Positions 1-9,539 of a DNA stretch of 64,000 nt are shown piece after piece. The stretch lies in the NCBI RefSeq assembly GCF_052030545.1, contig NZ_JBPDIH010000002.1, forward strand, positions 124,001 to 188,000. Direction: 5' to 3'. Source of the stretch: CANMXU01 sp052030545. Lineage in GTDB: Bacteria > Pseudomonadota > Gammaproteobacteria > Enterobacterales > Alteromonadaceae. Position 1 is the stretch's first letter, and each line of letters opens with the position of its first letter. The notes under the pieces are model-generated. The model did not search any database. It worked only from the letters and a program-made list of their open reading frames with translations, and was not told the origin of the DNA. The translations under genes and the position numbers were made by a program.

Positions 1-87
1 GGTAAGTGCAATTAAAAAAACTAACGAGACAATTAACACCACGCCCTGCTGTTTTTTCGGCAATAATAGTTGTACATTTTTTCGCAT
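1..87 (-). CDS. pilX: PilX-like type IV pilus minor pilin, N-terminus only
   Basis: The window begins inside this gene; only the first 29 codons are present, starting at the ATG at 87. The readable N-terminus has a short basic leader containing KKQQG followed by the hydrophobic stretch VVLIVSLVFLIALT, which is the class III prepilin signal of PilX proteins (cleavage after the Gly). PilX is a minor pilin that helps prime pilus assembly in the inner membrane. It follows pilV and pilW on the same strand, the usual pilVWX order, and a pilY1 gene would be expected further left. The call rests on the leader and the context, since the body of the protein is outside the window. Confidence 0.75.
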   Translation of the reverse strand, partial: MRKNVQLLLPKKQQGVVLIVSLVFLIALT

Positions 88-104
88 TTGAGGATTATTC
101 CTTA

Positions 105-1118
105 TTACCATGTATCTATCCCCGCGTTATATAAAGTGACTGTAGAGCTAAAAAGTAATCGACGATAATTGTCATTAAACTCCACTTCGGTATCACCTAA
201 TTGGTAAGTCTTAGTATTAGTGTACTTGCTATCGGGTAATACGCTACGTGCTAGCACATAAATTTTTACTGACAAAATACGACTATTGGCATCATTCCAT
301 AACGCTTGAGTCATGTTATCTGCTGAGATATAAGCATTAACTATTCCGTAACCGGGATCAGTTGGGTCAATGTCGGTATCTACCCCATACATAAATTTGA
401 TCATTTCAATGCCATCTATCAATGGCGAGAACGTCAGTTGGTTCGTTAGTTGCCCCTGCATTAATACAGGCACCACGTTGTCACCTTGCGACTCTTCCCT
501 CACATAATAAATATGATGTAAGTAACGCCACACCCGGCCGTTATCAATATCAGGTACTGCACCGGCCGAAAAAATTGTACCGTTATTAATGTTGGTCACT
601 AAATAATAAGCGCCTGCAGGTCCTACGGTTATTGGGTCGCCAAAGCCATCAACTAAAGGGCTAGACATAACACGCTTTAATTGCAAAATATCTGAGCCAA
701 CTTTAGCGTCATCACGACACCCTGACATAATCGACGCATTGGTTACCGTTTCCCCCCAAAGGGTTCTAAAGTGCCCTGTCGCTAACGGAAATGTGCCATT
801 GTTGATACCGTCGCCTGCGCATTCTCCGGCAGGTGCAGCAGGTACAGGTTGCATACTGGAAAAATCGAGCGTGCCGGTATAGTCACCCCAAAAATTTTGT
901 CGTAGTAAGTCATCAGATAAAATGCTGAGTGCAAACCGACCATTTTCTTGTAATTCGCCATAGGCTGAGGTTTCTGTTGTGGTCGTACGCATACCAACAA
1001 AAATACTTAACACGCCAGCAAATAACACTAAACCAATTGCGAGTGCGACAAATATTTCGATCAAGCTAAAACCCGATTGACCTTTAATTGATGTAGTTAC
1101 ACGTTTAGGAGTCTTCAT
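105..1118 (-). CDS. pilW: PilW-like type IV pilus minor pilin
   Basis: A 337-residue minor pilin for initiation of type IV pilus assembly. The N-terminus has a prepilin leader ending in QSG followed by FSLIEIFVALAIGLVLFAG, with the conserved Glu at position 5 of the mature protein. The rest is a large globular domain with several Cys, as in PilW. I chose the ATG at 1118, which lies one base after the pilV stop and suggests translational coupling. An in-frame TTG at 1130 would add four residues but sits only three bases from the GGAGG upstream. pilX starts 18 bases after the stop. Minor pilin identity within the PilW family rests on length and position between pilV and pilX. Confidence 0.85.
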   Translation of the reverse strand: MKTPKRVTTSIKGQSGFSLIEIFVALAIGLVLFAGVLSIFVGMRTTTTETSAYGELQENGRFALSILSDDLLRQNFWGDYTGTLDFSSMQPVPAAPAGECAGDGINNGTFPLATGHFRTLWGETVTNASIMSGCRDDAKVGSDILQLKRVMSSPLVDGFGDPITVGPAGAYYLVTNINNGTIFSAGAVPDIDNGRVWRYLHHIYYVREESQGDNVVPVLMQGQLTNQLTFSPLIDGIEMIKFMYGVDTDIDPTDPGYGIVNAYISADNMTQALWNDANSRILSVKIYVLARSVLPDSKYTNTKTYQLGDTEVEFNDNYRRLLFSSTVTLYNAGIDTW

Positions 1119-1119
1119 T

Positions 1120-1653
1120 TTAATAAACAAATGCCTCCACCACTATTTGACGTCGCTGACGACCTGAGGTGCCACAATCTTCAGATTTTTTAGCATCCCT
1201 TATTTTGTCCTTACCTTGCCAGCTAATGACCACAGTAATGGCATTATTCGCTGCTGAAATACAACCTTCGGCACCAACTAAGCCACCGGTATTTGTTTCA
1301 CCTGACTTTGCACCAGCGCCCATTAATGATTGCTCCCAACCATATAAGTCATGAGTGACCATTTGCGCAGGTGTACAAAGGTTAGCGGCAGAATCGCAGG
1401 TAGGCTCGGCGTCAATTTTTCCTGAACCATAAGGGCTTTGAGCAGTATATAACGCAATATTAGCATTACTATTATTTCGAATTCGTTCAACAATATCTTG
1501 AGCTAAGCCTGACGCTAATGAGCGCTGCATGGCATCAAAGCTGCCTTTTTTGGCAGAGGCTTGCATGGCAACCGCACCTAAAATACCTGTTACTATAATA
1601 AATAAAGCAACGAGTACTTCAATAAAAGTCATACCTGATTGTTTACGCTTCAT
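1120..1653 (-). CDS. pilV: PilV-like type IV pilus minor pilin
   Basis: A 177-residue minor pilin. The leader MKRKQSG is followed by MTFIEVLVALFIIVTGILG, a textbook class III prepilin signal with Glu at +5, then a motif like that of PilV proteins (GAVAMQASAKK). The ATG at 1653 is preferred over the TTG at 1659 because AGGGAG lies seven bases upstream of it. It is first in the pilV-pilW-pilX run. In many Gammaproteobacteria fimT or another minor pilin precedes pilV, but here the next gene upstream is ispH, 351 bases away. Confidence 0.88.
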   Translation of the reverse strand: MKRKQSGMTFIEVLVALFIIVTGILGAVAMQASAKKGSFDAMQRSLASGLAQDIVERIRNNSNANIALYTAQSPYGSGKIDAEPTCDSAANLCTPAQMVTHDLYGWEQSLMGAGAKSGETNTGGLVGAEGCISAANNAITVVISWQGKDKIRDAKKSEDCGTSGRQRRQIVVEAFVY

Positions 1654-2004
1654 TAACAAGCTCCCTTACATTACTAACATTAGCTATTCTTGCGTTTAAG
1701 CCAATGCTTTTCTTTAAGAAAAGAATAAGTTGCGCTTGAAATAATAGAGCTTGAATAAAAAAAAGAAAAGAATTTCTGCCTGAAATGACATGCAGGTATA
1801 TTTTGCAAACGCAAAATACCTGTAGAAAAGTATTATATGTGTTAAAAATCACCTTTGTGAACAGCATTAACCCATACCTTAATATCCATATAATGTGCAG
1901 CACCTTCCATTAACTACTTAAAGTTACTACTCATTTTATTACAAAGTACACCAAGCACTAGTAACAAATAACTACTAGCGCTTATCTTTTAATCTACTTT
2001 AAGG
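1654..2004. other. Intergenic region between ispH and pilV
   Basis: About 350 AT-rich bases with no credible gene. It must hold the promoter for the minor pilin operon (minus strand) and the end of the ispH transcript. Two inverted repeats are visible: CTTTTCTT/AAGAAAAG at 1707-1723 and a stronger stem-loop at 1793-1822. A long open frame on the minus strand crosses this region but has no pilin leader, domain or ribosome binding site. Confidence 0.6.
1793..1822. repeat. Stem-loop between ispH and pilV
   Basis: The arms are CAGGTA(AT)TTTTGC and GCAAAATACCTG around an AAAC loop, a 12-bp stem with a two-base bulge. There is no T-run on either side, so it is not a classic intrinsic terminator. 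It could end or stabilise the ispH transcript, or lie in the pilV leader. Confidence 0.45.
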
Positions 2005-2934
2005 CTAGCGCAATTCGGCGGGTACCGCAAATACTATATTTTCTTCACGACCCGAAAACTCGTTAACTTCTTGGCCACCCAAGCTTTTCAGTTTTTCGAT
2101 TACTTGTTTAACCAATACTGCAGGTGCAGAAGCGCCAGCAGTAACTCCCACTTTATTGACGTTGTCTAACCAAGTTGGGTCGATATCGTCAGCCGTATCG
2201 ATTAAGTAAGATGTTGTGCCAATTTTTTCAGACAGCTCGCGTAAGCGATTTGAGTTTGAACTGTTTTTAGCACCAACAACTAAAAATAACTCTACTTGAC
2301 TGGCAATTGCACGCACTGCGTCTTGACGGTTTTGCGTCGCATAACAAATATCGTCTTTACGCGGCCCTTCAATTAATGGGTATTTTTTTTGCAAAGCATC
2401 GATAACATCACTGGTATCATCAACAGATAAGGTTGTTTGGCTGCAAAAATAAAGCTCATCGGCGTTTTTAACCGTTAAACTAGCCACATCATCTACAGAC
2501 TCAATTAAGTAAATGCCACCAAGTTCGCTTTCATATTGCCCCATGGTGCCTTCAACTTCAGGGTGTCCGGCATGACCAATTAAAATACATTCAGTATTAC
2601 GACGGCTTGCACGTGATACTTCCATATGCACTTTGGTAACTAACGGGCAAGTTGCATCAAATACTTTTAGGCCGCGTGTTTTGGCTTCATTTCTCACCGC
2701 TTTAGAAACACCATGGGCACTGAAAATTACCGTATTATCATCTGGCACTTCATCAAGTTCATCAACAAAAACAGCACCGCGATCTTTTAATCCGTTAACC
2801 ACAAATTTGTTATGCACAACTTCATGGCGAACATAAATAGGTGCGCCAAATAAGTCTAATGCACGATCAACTATGCTAATGGCACGGTCAACACCGGCAC
2901 AAAAGCCACGAGGGTTTGCTAATATAATTTCCAT
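2005..2934 (-). CDS. ispH: 4-hydroxy-3-methylbut-2-enyl diphosphate reductase (IspH/LytB)
   Basis: Last enzyme of the MEP isoprenoid pathway: reduces HMBPP to IPP and DMAPP using a [4Fe-4S] cluster in the cytosol. The 309-residue length matches the family. The three cluster Cys are visible at C12 (PRGFCAGV), near residue 96 (DATCPLV) and near residue 197 (DDICYATQ). The catalytic GHPEVEGT segment and the CSQTTLSVDDT segment are intact. It starts five bases after the fkpB stop and is the last gene of ribF-ileS-lspA-fkpB-ispH, the same order as in E. coli. Confidence 0.97.
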   Translation of the reverse strand: MEIILANPRGFCAGVDRAISIVDRALDLFGAPIYVRHEVVHNKFVVNGLKDRGAVFVDELDEVPDDNTVIFSAHGVSKAVRNEAKTRGLKVFDATCPLVTKVHMEVSRASRRNTECILIGHAGHPEVEGTMGQYESELGGIYLIESVDDVASLTVKNADELYFCSQTTLSVDDTSDVIDALQKKYPLIEGPRKDDICYATQNRQDAVRAIASQVELFLVVGAKNSSNSNRLRELSEKIGTTSYLIDTADDIDPTWLDNVNKVGVTAGASAPAVLVKQVIEKLKSLGGQEVNEFSGREENIVFAVPAELR

Positions 2935-2939
2935 AAAGT

Positions 2940-3374
2940 CTACTTAACTTCCACAATATCAATAGAAAAAGTTACTTCTTGCCCAGCAAGCGGATGATTA
3001 AAATCTATCGTTACTGAACTACCGGATACTTCTTTGATCATTCCCGGTAATTCAACGCCACCAGGTTGCGTAAAAGTGATAATGTTGCCCACTTTGGCGG
3101 GTGCATCTTCGCTAAACTTTGAGATATCCATATAATGAATATTGTCTGGATTCGACTCACCAAATGCATCAGCAGCTGGTAAGGTAAATTCTTTGCTATC
3201 ACCAGCTTTTAAGCCCAGCAACTCTTGTTCAAACGCTGGAGAAACGCTTTGATCACCCATATTAATTTGAGCAGGTTTATTATTTACTTTAGTACTATCT
3301 GCTGCCGAGCCGTCGGCTAGTTTCATGGTAATGTGTGCAATAATACTTGAGTCTTGTTTTACTACTTCCGTCAT
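2940..3374 (-). CDS. fkpB: FKBP-type peptidyl-prolyl isomerase FkpB (SlpA)
   Basis: A 144-residue SlyD-like FKBP prolyl isomerase/chaperone. The FKBP core is recognisable (MKLADGSAADST; FEQELLGLKAGD; DFNHPLAGQEVTFSIDIVEV), with the insert-in-flap region between about residues 75 and 125. It lacks the His/Cys-rich metal tail of SlyD, which separates it from the slyD gene at 37246 in this window. It sits between lspA and ispH as in enteric bacteria. Confidence 0.93.
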   Translation of the reverse strand: MTEVVKQDSSIIAHITMKLADGSAADSTKVNNKPAQINMGDQSVSPAFEQELLGLKAGDSKEFTLPAADAFGESNPDNIHYMDISKFSEDAPAKVGNIITFTQPGGVELPGMIKEVSGSSVTIDFNHPLAGQEVTFSIDIVEVK

Positions 3375-3418
3375 GGTGATCCCAAAGTTTTTTTCAAAAT
3401 TTTAAATTAAGCTGTATT

Positions 3419-3928
3419 TTAACTGTTTTTGCTATTTTCGCTGTTTTCATCGTTATTGGTAAACGACTCCCAAATCATCAACGCCGCACCCACAAAAATG
3501 GCAGAGTCGGCGATGTTGAACGCAGGGTAATGAGAGCCTGCCCAGTGGAAGTCGATAAAATCAATCACGTAACCAAATAACACACGGTCAATAAGGTTAC
3601 CTAATGCGCCGCTTAACATTAACGAAAATGCAATACCTAACAGTACATTTGATTTTGGTGTTTTAGCTAACCAAACCACAAAAATAACACTGGCTATTGC
3701 AGCAATGGCGGTAAAGAACCAACGTTGCCATCCGCCTTGATCCGCTAAAAAGCTAAACGCAGCACCTAAATTATGCACGTAGGTCAGGCTAAAAAAAGGT
3801 AGTAACTCAACAGACTCGTATAAATTGAAGCTGTTTGCCACCCATTGTTTAGTGATTTGATCTAACACTAAAAATATCACGGTAAGCCATAACCAACGCA
3901 AACCGGTTTCTGTAAACATTTTATTCAT
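3419..3928 (-). CDS. lspA: Lipoprotein signal peptidase II
   Basis: Inner-membrane aspartyl protease that removes the signal peptide of diacylglyceryl-modified prolipoproteins. It has 169 residues and four hydrophobic segments. The conserved blocks are LVLDQITKQWV, YVHNLGAAFSF, GNLIDR and NIADSAIF. The two catalytic aspartates should be D123 (in YVIDFID) and D141 (NIADS). The C-terminus ends in an Asn/Ser/Glu-rich tail. Its substrates probably include the lipoproteins in this window (10355, 45208 and 56218). Confidence 0.96.
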   Translation of the reverse strand: MNKMFTETGLRWLWLTVIFLVLDQITKQWVANSFNLYESVELLPFFSLTYVHNLGAAFSFLADQGGWQRWFFTAIAAIASVIFVVWLAKTPKSNVLLGIAFSLMLSGALGNLIDRVLFGYVIDFIDFHWAGSHYPAFNIADSAIFVGAALMIWESFTNNDENSENSKNS

Positions 3929-3973
3929 TAAACTACTTAAACTTCTTTGCTAGCAATTACGAAAAGCGACAGT

Positions 3974-6811
3974 TTATGCAAACTGTCTAACTTCACCATT
4001 TCCGTCAATATTGGTGATACAGCGACCACATAAATCTGGGTGCTCGTCACTTTGACCAACATCGTCGGTGTAATGCCAACAACGTTCACACTTAGTTCCT
4101 GTTGATTGTGCAACGCTGATCCACAAGTTATCCAACTCAGTTGCCGAAGCGCTTTCTGGCGCTTGCTCAACAACATTAACGGTTGCACCTGAGGTAATTA
4201 ATACAAAACGAAGCTCATCGCCTAATAAGTTCAACTTGTCAGCTAATGCTTGATCTGTGTATAAGGTTACCGACGCTTCTAACGCTTTACCGACCACTTT
4301 ATCTTTACGAGCTAATTCAAGTGCTTTATTAACTTCTGTACGTACTTGTAGTAACTCTGTCCAGTAGTCGTTATTTAACTCAGTATCTTGTGAAGATTTT
4401 TCTAAACCTTCAAACCATACGTCAGTAAAAACAAATTCATCACGCTCTTGGCCGTTTACACTTGGTAATGCTTGCCAGATTTCTTGAGCAGTGAATGATA
4501 AAATTGGCGCCATCCAACGCGTCATAGCTTCTGCAATTAAATACATGGCCGTTTGACATGAGCGACGTGCATGACTGTCACCTTTGGCGGTGTATTGACG
4601 ATCTTTAATGATATCTAAATAAAAACCACCCAGTTCAGTCGTACAGAAATTCATTAACTTGTGCACAACGACGTGAAATTCGTATTCATCGTATGCCGCA
4701 ATAATTTCATCTTGTAGCTGTGCAGCTTTATCAACCGCCCAGCGATCAAGTGCCACCATATCATCAAAAGCAACTGAATCTGTTTTTGGATCAAAGCCAT
4801 TGATATTGGCTAACAAGAAACGTGATGTATTGCGAATACGACGATAAGCGTCTGCCTGACGGTTGAAAATTTCAGTTGATACAGTAATTTCTTGGGTATA
4901 GTTAACTGATGCAACCCATAAACGTAAAATATCTGCGCCTAATTTGTTGGTAATTTCTGATGGTGTAATGACATTACCTAAAGACTTCGACATTTTGTGA
5001 CCATTAACATCAACCGTAAAACCGTGCGTAAGCACTTGACGATATGGCGCTTTACCTGTCATCGCAACAGATGACATCATCGATGACATAAACCAACCAC
5101 GGTGTTGATCAGAGCCTTCTAAATAAAGATCGGCGATATCATCAAACTCTTCACGAGCACCAATGACTGACGCGTGAGTGGTACCTGAGTCAAACCAAAC
5201 ATCTAAGGTATCAGGTACTTTAATAAATTCAGCCGCGTCATCGCCAATAAGTTCTTGCGCTTCTAAATCAAACCAAGCTTGAATACCTTCTTTTTCAACA
5301 CGCTTAGCAACTTCTTCAATTAACTCAATGCTACGCGGGTGCAATGCACCGGTATCTTTATGAATAAATAATGCAATCGGTACGCCCCAGGTACGTTGAC
5401 GTGAAATACACCAGTCTGGACGCCCTTCAACCATTGACTCAATGCGGCTTTGTCCCCAATCAGGGATCCACTGAGTATGCTTAATTTCATTAAGTGACGC
5501 TTCACGTAATGCTTTTTTATCCATGCTGATAAACCATTGCGGTGTTGCACGGAAAATAATTGGCGTTTTATGGCGCCAGCAATGTGGGTAAGAATGTTCA
5601 AACGCATGATGATGCAACAAAGCGCCATGTTCTTTTAATAGCTCAACAACACTCGCGTTGGCTTTAAAAACATGTTGCCCTGCTAATAATGGCGTATCTT
5701 CTAAATACACACCGTTTGCACCAACTGGGTTAGCCACTTCTAAGTCGTATTTTTTACCAACCACAAAATCGTCTACACCATGTCCAGGTGCGGTGTGAAC
5801 ACAGCCAGTACCTGAGTCAGTTGTTACGTGGTCACCACAGATAATTGGTACATTAAAATCATAAAATGGGTGTTTAGCTTGCACTAACTCTAGGTCACTA
5901 CCTTTGCAGAAACCGAGTGCATGGTATTGGCTGATACCAAAGCGGTCCATACAGGCACTGACTAAATCAGATGCTAAAATTAAGCGTTGTTTACCTTGCT
6001 CGCTTTCACATTGCACTAAGGTATATTCAACATCCGGGTGAACTGAAACTGCGCGGTTTGCCGGTAAAGTCCAAGGTGTTGTCGTCCAGATAACAACTGA
6101 GATATCACCTTCTCCTGAATGATTTTCAGGATGTGAAAATTTATCCGCTACGCTGCTATCTGTTAATTTAAAAGCAACATCAATCGCCGGAGATTGCTTG
6201 TCTTTATATTCAACTTCAGCTTCTGCTAACGCTGAACCACAATCTGTACACCAGTGCACAGGTTTAAAACCTTGCTGTAAATGTCCGTTTTCAGCAATTT
6301 TACCCAGTGAACGGATAATGTTAGCTTCGGTATCAAAATCCATCGTTAAGTATGGTTTTTCCCAATCAGCAAAAACACCTAAGCGTTTGAAGTCTTCACG
6401 CTGACCGTTAACTTGCTTAATGGCATATTCACGACATTTTTGACGAAATTGCGCCGCAGTCACTTTATGACCTGGCTTACCCACTTTTTTCTCAACCATT
6501 AATTCAATCGGTAGACCATGGCAATCCCAGCCTGGCACATACGGAGAGTTAAAGTCTGATAACGTTTTCGCTTTAACAATCACGTCTTTTAAAATTTTAT
6601 TAACGGCATGACCTAAATGAATATTGCCATTAGCGTACGGAGGTCCGTCGTGCAAAATAAATGATTTTTTACCTTTTTTAGCAGCACGAATTTGACCATA
6701 CAAGTCTTTTTCAGCCCAGCTTTTTAGCATTTGAGGTTCACGGTTTGCCATGTTTCCTTTCATCGGAAAAGATGTCGCAGGCAAATTTAAGGTATGTTTG
6801 TAATCACTCAT
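3974..6811 (-). CDS. ileS: Isoleucyl-tRNA synthetase
   Basis: Class I aminoacyl-tRNA synthetase that charges tRNA-Ile and edits valine. It has 945 residues, the usual size of the bacterial enzyme. The HIGH motif appears as HLGH at 65-68 (PPYANGNIHLGH) and KMSKS at 606-610. The CP1 editing domain lies between them (VVIWTTTPWTLPANRA; GTGCVHTAPGHG). The C-terminal zinc finger has the CERC...CGRC pattern. It lies between ribF and lspA. Confidence 0.98.
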   Translation of the reverse strand: MSDYKHTLNLPATSFPMKGNMANREPQMLKSWAEKDLYGQIRAAKKGKKSFILHDGPPYANGNIHLGHAVNKILKDVIVKAKTLSDFNSPYVPGWDCHGLPIELMVEKKVGKPGHKVTAAQFRQKCREYAIKQVNGQREDFKRLGVFADWEKPYLTMDFDTEANIIRSLGKIAENGHLQQGFKPVHWCTDCGSALAEAEVEYKDKQSPAIDVAFKLTDSSVADKFSHPENHSGEGDISVVIWTTTPWTLPANRAVSVHPDVEYTLVQCESEQGKQRLILASDLVSACMDRFGISQYHALGFCKGSDLELVQAKHPFYDFNVPIICGDHVTTDSGTGCVHTAPGHGVDDFVVGKKYDLEVANPVGANGVYLEDTPLLAGQHVFKANASVVELLKEHGALLHHHAFEHSYPHCWRHKTPIIFRATPQWFISMDKKALREASLNEIKHTQWIPDWGQSRIESMVEGRPDWCISRQRTWGVPIALFIHKDTGALHPRSIELIEEVAKRVEKEGIQAWFDLEAQELIGDDAAEFIKVPDTLDVWFDSGTTHASVIGAREEFDDIADLYLEGSDQHRGWFMSSMMSSVAMTGKAPYRQVLTHGFTVDVNGHKMSKSLGNVITPSEITNKLGADILRLWVASVNYTQEITVSTEIFNRQADAYRRIRNTSRFLLANINGFDPKTDSVAFDDMVALDRWAVDKAAQLQDEIIAAYDEYEFHVVVHKLMNFCTTELGGFYLDIIKDRQYTAKGDSHARRSCQTAMYLIAEAMTRWMAPILSFTAQEIWQALPSVNGQERDEFVFTDVWFEGLEKSSQDTELNNDYWTELLQVRTEVNKALELARKDKVVGKALEASVTLYTDQALADKLNLLGDELRFVLITSGATVNVVEQAPESASATELDNLWISVAQSTGTKCERCWHYTDDVGQSDEHPDLCGRCITNIDGNGEVRQFA

Positions 6812-6876
6812 TTAAATCGTTATCCGTTATTAAAAACCATTAACCTCGTATTATGAACAAAGGCTAATTTCATTGA

Positions 6877-7809
6877 TTATTTGTTTAAATTCTCTAAATA
6901 GCGCTTAGCTTGCGCACTATCTTCTGTTATTTGTGCTGTTAAAGCGTCAAGTGAGGCAAACTTCATTTCGTTGCGAAGTTTGTTCAACAAGGTCACTTCA
7001 ATCATTTGCCCGTATAAATCACCGACAAATTCAAAAATATGTACTTCAAGCTGCTGCCGTATGCCGGCAACGGTTGGTCTAGAGCCAACATTGGCAACGC
7101 CATAATAGTCGCCACTTTGGGTAGCAACTTTGACAACATATACGCCTGATATTGGCGATACGCATCGTTTTAAACGTACATTCGCTGTAGGAAAGCCCAA
7201 CTGACGACCGCGTTTGTCGCCATGAAAAACCTTACCAATAATTGAATAAGCTCTACCAAGCATACTCTGCGCTAGCGCTAAATCATCTTCTTCTAATGCT
7301 TGGCGAATTTCAGTACTGCTAATTCGACAATCAGCCACTTTAAAGCTCGCCGTATCATCAACGGCAAAACCAAATTTTTCGCCCGCTTGTTTTAGCATCT
7401 CAAAGTTACCCAAGCGATTTTTACCAAAGTGAAAATCGTCGCCAACAATCAGCTGCTCAATACCTAAGCGTTCAACCAATAAATGCTCAATAAAATACTG
7501 CGCACTTTGCTGAGCAAATTTATGGTCAAAGTTAACACAAATTAAGCGTTGAACGCCAAGCTCTTGCAATAGTTTATATTTATCTCGTAATCGAGTTAAC
7601 CTTGCCGGTGCTGTTTGCGGTGCAAAAAGCTCTTGCGGCTGCGGTTCAAACACCATCACTGCTGCAACAGTATTCAGCGCTTTTGCTTTTTTAACTAACG
7701 CTGAAATAACTTGTCGATGCCCTAAATGCACACCATCAAAATTACCAATAGTTAACACGCAACCATGATCAGTTGCTTTAATATTATGTATACCGCGTAC
7801 TAACTGCAT
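6877..7809 (-). CDS. ribF: Bifunctional riboflavin kinase / FAD synthetase
   Basis: Converts riboflavin to FMN and FMN to FAD in the cytosol. The 310-residue protein has the N-terminal adenylyltransferase signature TIGNFDGVHLGHR and ISSTEIRQAL, and the C-terminal riboflavin kinase signature GRQLGFPTANV followed by GVYVVKV. The product could supply FAD to NadB and the oxidoreductase at 57863, both encoded in this window. First gene of the ribF-ispH run. Confidence 0.97.
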   Translation of the reverse strand: MQLVRGIHNIKATDHGCVLTIGNFDGVHLGHRQVISALVKKAKALNTVAAVMVFEPQPQELFAPQTAPARLTRLRDKYKLLQELGVQRLICVNFDHKFAQQSAQYFIEHLLVERLGIEQLIVGDDFHFGKNRLGNFEMLKQAGEKFGFAVDDTASFKVADCRISSTEIRQALEEDDLALAQSMLGRAYSIIGKVFHGDKRGRQLGFPTANVRLKRCVSPISGVYVVKVATQSGDYYGVANVGSRPTVAGIRQQLEVHIFEFVGDLYGQMIEVTLLNKLRNEMKFASLDALTAQITEDSAQAKRYLENLNK

Positions 7810-7949
7810 TTAGCTGCAAAACCCTAACAAGCGTTACCCTTTTTAATTACTTAGCGATTTGCTAAGAATTCGGCGAGGTTAAAAGCGACGAATTATATAT
7901 CAGTCTGTTCTAAGAATCAGCACCTGAACGTAATTTGATGCAATTATAT

Positions 7950-9539
7950 TTACCCTGCTGTGGTCACTTTAAAGTTTTTAATTCGGATCCCAAATAAAAA
8001 TGCCATCGCAAAGTAACAAAGCATGCCCGCAGAAATACAAAAAATAAGCTGCAAGACCTTGTCACCAAACGACATTAACAACCAAAGGTCAAAGTTAGGT
8101 GAAATAAGATATACCACGACTGCCATCGCTAACGCCGCTATTGCTAATTTAACAAGAAAGGCTATCGTGCTGCCGGTTAGCTGAAATATTTGAGCTTGCT
8201 TTAAGCCTTGATAAAGCCAAAAAGCATTCAACGTAGCCGAAAGGGTTGTTGCTATCGCTAAGCCAACATAGCCAATACCGTAAAGGCTTAATAGTGGAGC
8301 AAACATTAAATTGAAGCCCATATTAGTCACCATGGCCTTAATAGCAATTTTTACCGGAGTTTTGGTGTCTTGGCGGGCATAATACGCTGGCGCTAATACC
8401 TTAATAAACATAAAACTGATTAAGCCCGAAAGGTAAGCAAACAAAGCGTATGATACTTGAATCACCTCACTTTGGGTAAATTCACCGCGCATGAACAGCA
8501 CCATAATAATAGGCTGTGCGAGCACCATTAATCCGGCAAGTGCGGGTAAGCCAAAAAAGCAAATCACTTTAATGCCCCAATCTATGGTATCGGCAAATTC
8601 TGCCGTATTTTTTTTGGTATGCAACTTCGAAAGACTTGGCAGAATAACCGTGGCGATACCGATACCAAACAAACCAAGCGGAAACTCGAGTAGGCGATCG
8701 GCATAATATAACCAACTAATGGAGCCGGTGATCAAAAAGCTCGCAATTAGGGTATCAAGCAATAAATTAATTTGTGTTACCGATACGCCAAAAAGCGCAG
8801 GCACAATTAATTTTCGAATTTTAACCACACCAGGAGCATGCCACGCCCATGTAGGACGCACCAAAACACCCGCGCGATATAAAAACGGAATTTGAAATAA
8901 AAACTGTACTAAACCGCCAAGGAACACGCCCCATGCTAGGGCAAAAGCAGGCGTTTCGAACATAGGCGCCGCATAAATCGCCATGCCAATAATACACACG
9001 TTAAGTAGCACGGGCGTAAACGCCGCTACCGCAAAACGCCCAAGTGTATTGAGCACGGCACCTGCAAGCGCGGTAAAGCTAATAAACCATAAATACGGGA
9101 AAGTAATTTTCAGCAAGGTAGCAGCTAAGTCAAATTTAGCACCGGCTGGGCCATCGTTTAGCCAGTCAATAAACCAGCCAAAACCAAATAGCATGACAAA
9201 TAGTGGAGAGGCGACCATGCCAAATAAGGTCACTAAGGTGATAATAACCCCTAACGTGCCTGAGACTTGCGCAATGAGTTTTTTAGTCTCGTTTGTACCG
9301 TTAGCTTCATCTTTTGTATGGTATTCACTTAACACCGGTACAAAGGCTTGCGCAAAAGCACCTTCGGCAAATAATCGACGGAAAAAATTAGGAATTTTAT
9401 TGGCAAAGAAAAAAACGTCAGCGCTCGCCCCTGCCCCCATAATGTTGGCAATGACCACATCTCGAACTAAGCCGAGCACCCGCGAAACTAAAGTCATGAA
9501 GCTGACAATCAGTCCTGACTTAATTAATTTTTTACTCAA
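7950..9539 (-). CDS. murJ: Lipid II flippase MurJ
   Basis: Polytopic inner-membrane MOP-superfamily protein that moves lipid II to the periplasm for peptidoglycan synthesis. The 529-residue protein has about 14 hydrophobic segments and the family N-terminus LIKSGLIVSFMTLVSRVLG followed by RDVV, then FFRRLFAEGAFAQAFVPVL. The start is a TTG at 9539, with AGG seven to eight bases upstream; no better ATG exists in the N-terminal part. It lies just upstream of ribF and is divergent from rpsT, as in many Gammaproteobacteria. Confidence 0.96.
   Translation of the reverse strand: MSKKLIKSGLIVSFMTLVSRVLGLVRDVVIANIMGAGASADVFFFANKIPNFFRRLFAEGAFAQAFVPVLSEYHTKDEANGTNETKKLIAQVSGTLGVIITLVTLFGMVASPLFVMLFGFGWFIDWLNDGPAGAKFDLAATLLKITFPYLWFISFTALAGAVLNTLGRFAVAAFTPVLLNVCIIGMAIYAAPMFETPAFALAWGVFLGGLVQFLFQIPFLYRAGVLVRPTWAWHAPGVVKIRKLIVPALFGVSVTQINLLLDTLIASFLITGSISWLYYADRLLEFPLGLFGIGIATVILPSLSKLHTKKNTAEFADTIDWGIKVICFFGLPALAGLMVLAQPIIMVLFMRGEFTQSEVIQVSYALFAYLSGLISFMFIKVLAPAYYARQDTKTPVKIAIKAMVTNMGFNLMFAPLLSLYGIGYVGLAIATTLSATLNAFWLYQGLKQAQIFQLTGSTIAFLVKLAIAALAMAVVVYLISPNFDLWLLMSFGDKVLQLIFCISAGMLCYFAMAFLFGIRIKNFKVTTAG

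Noticed and set aside
1643..1903. 86-codon open frame on the minus strand upstream of pilV
   Set aside because: Overlaps the pilV start, lacks a prepilin leader, a ribosome binding site and any recognisable domain; composition matches spacer DNA.
3937..4188. 83-codon open frame within ileS, same strand
   Set aside because: Lies in another frame of the clearly coding ileS gene and has no family resemblance.
7810..7949. FMN riboswitch upstream of ribF
   Set aside because: The 140-base gap lacks the conserved RFN-element blocks, and ribF in this operon context is not usually riboswitch-controlled.
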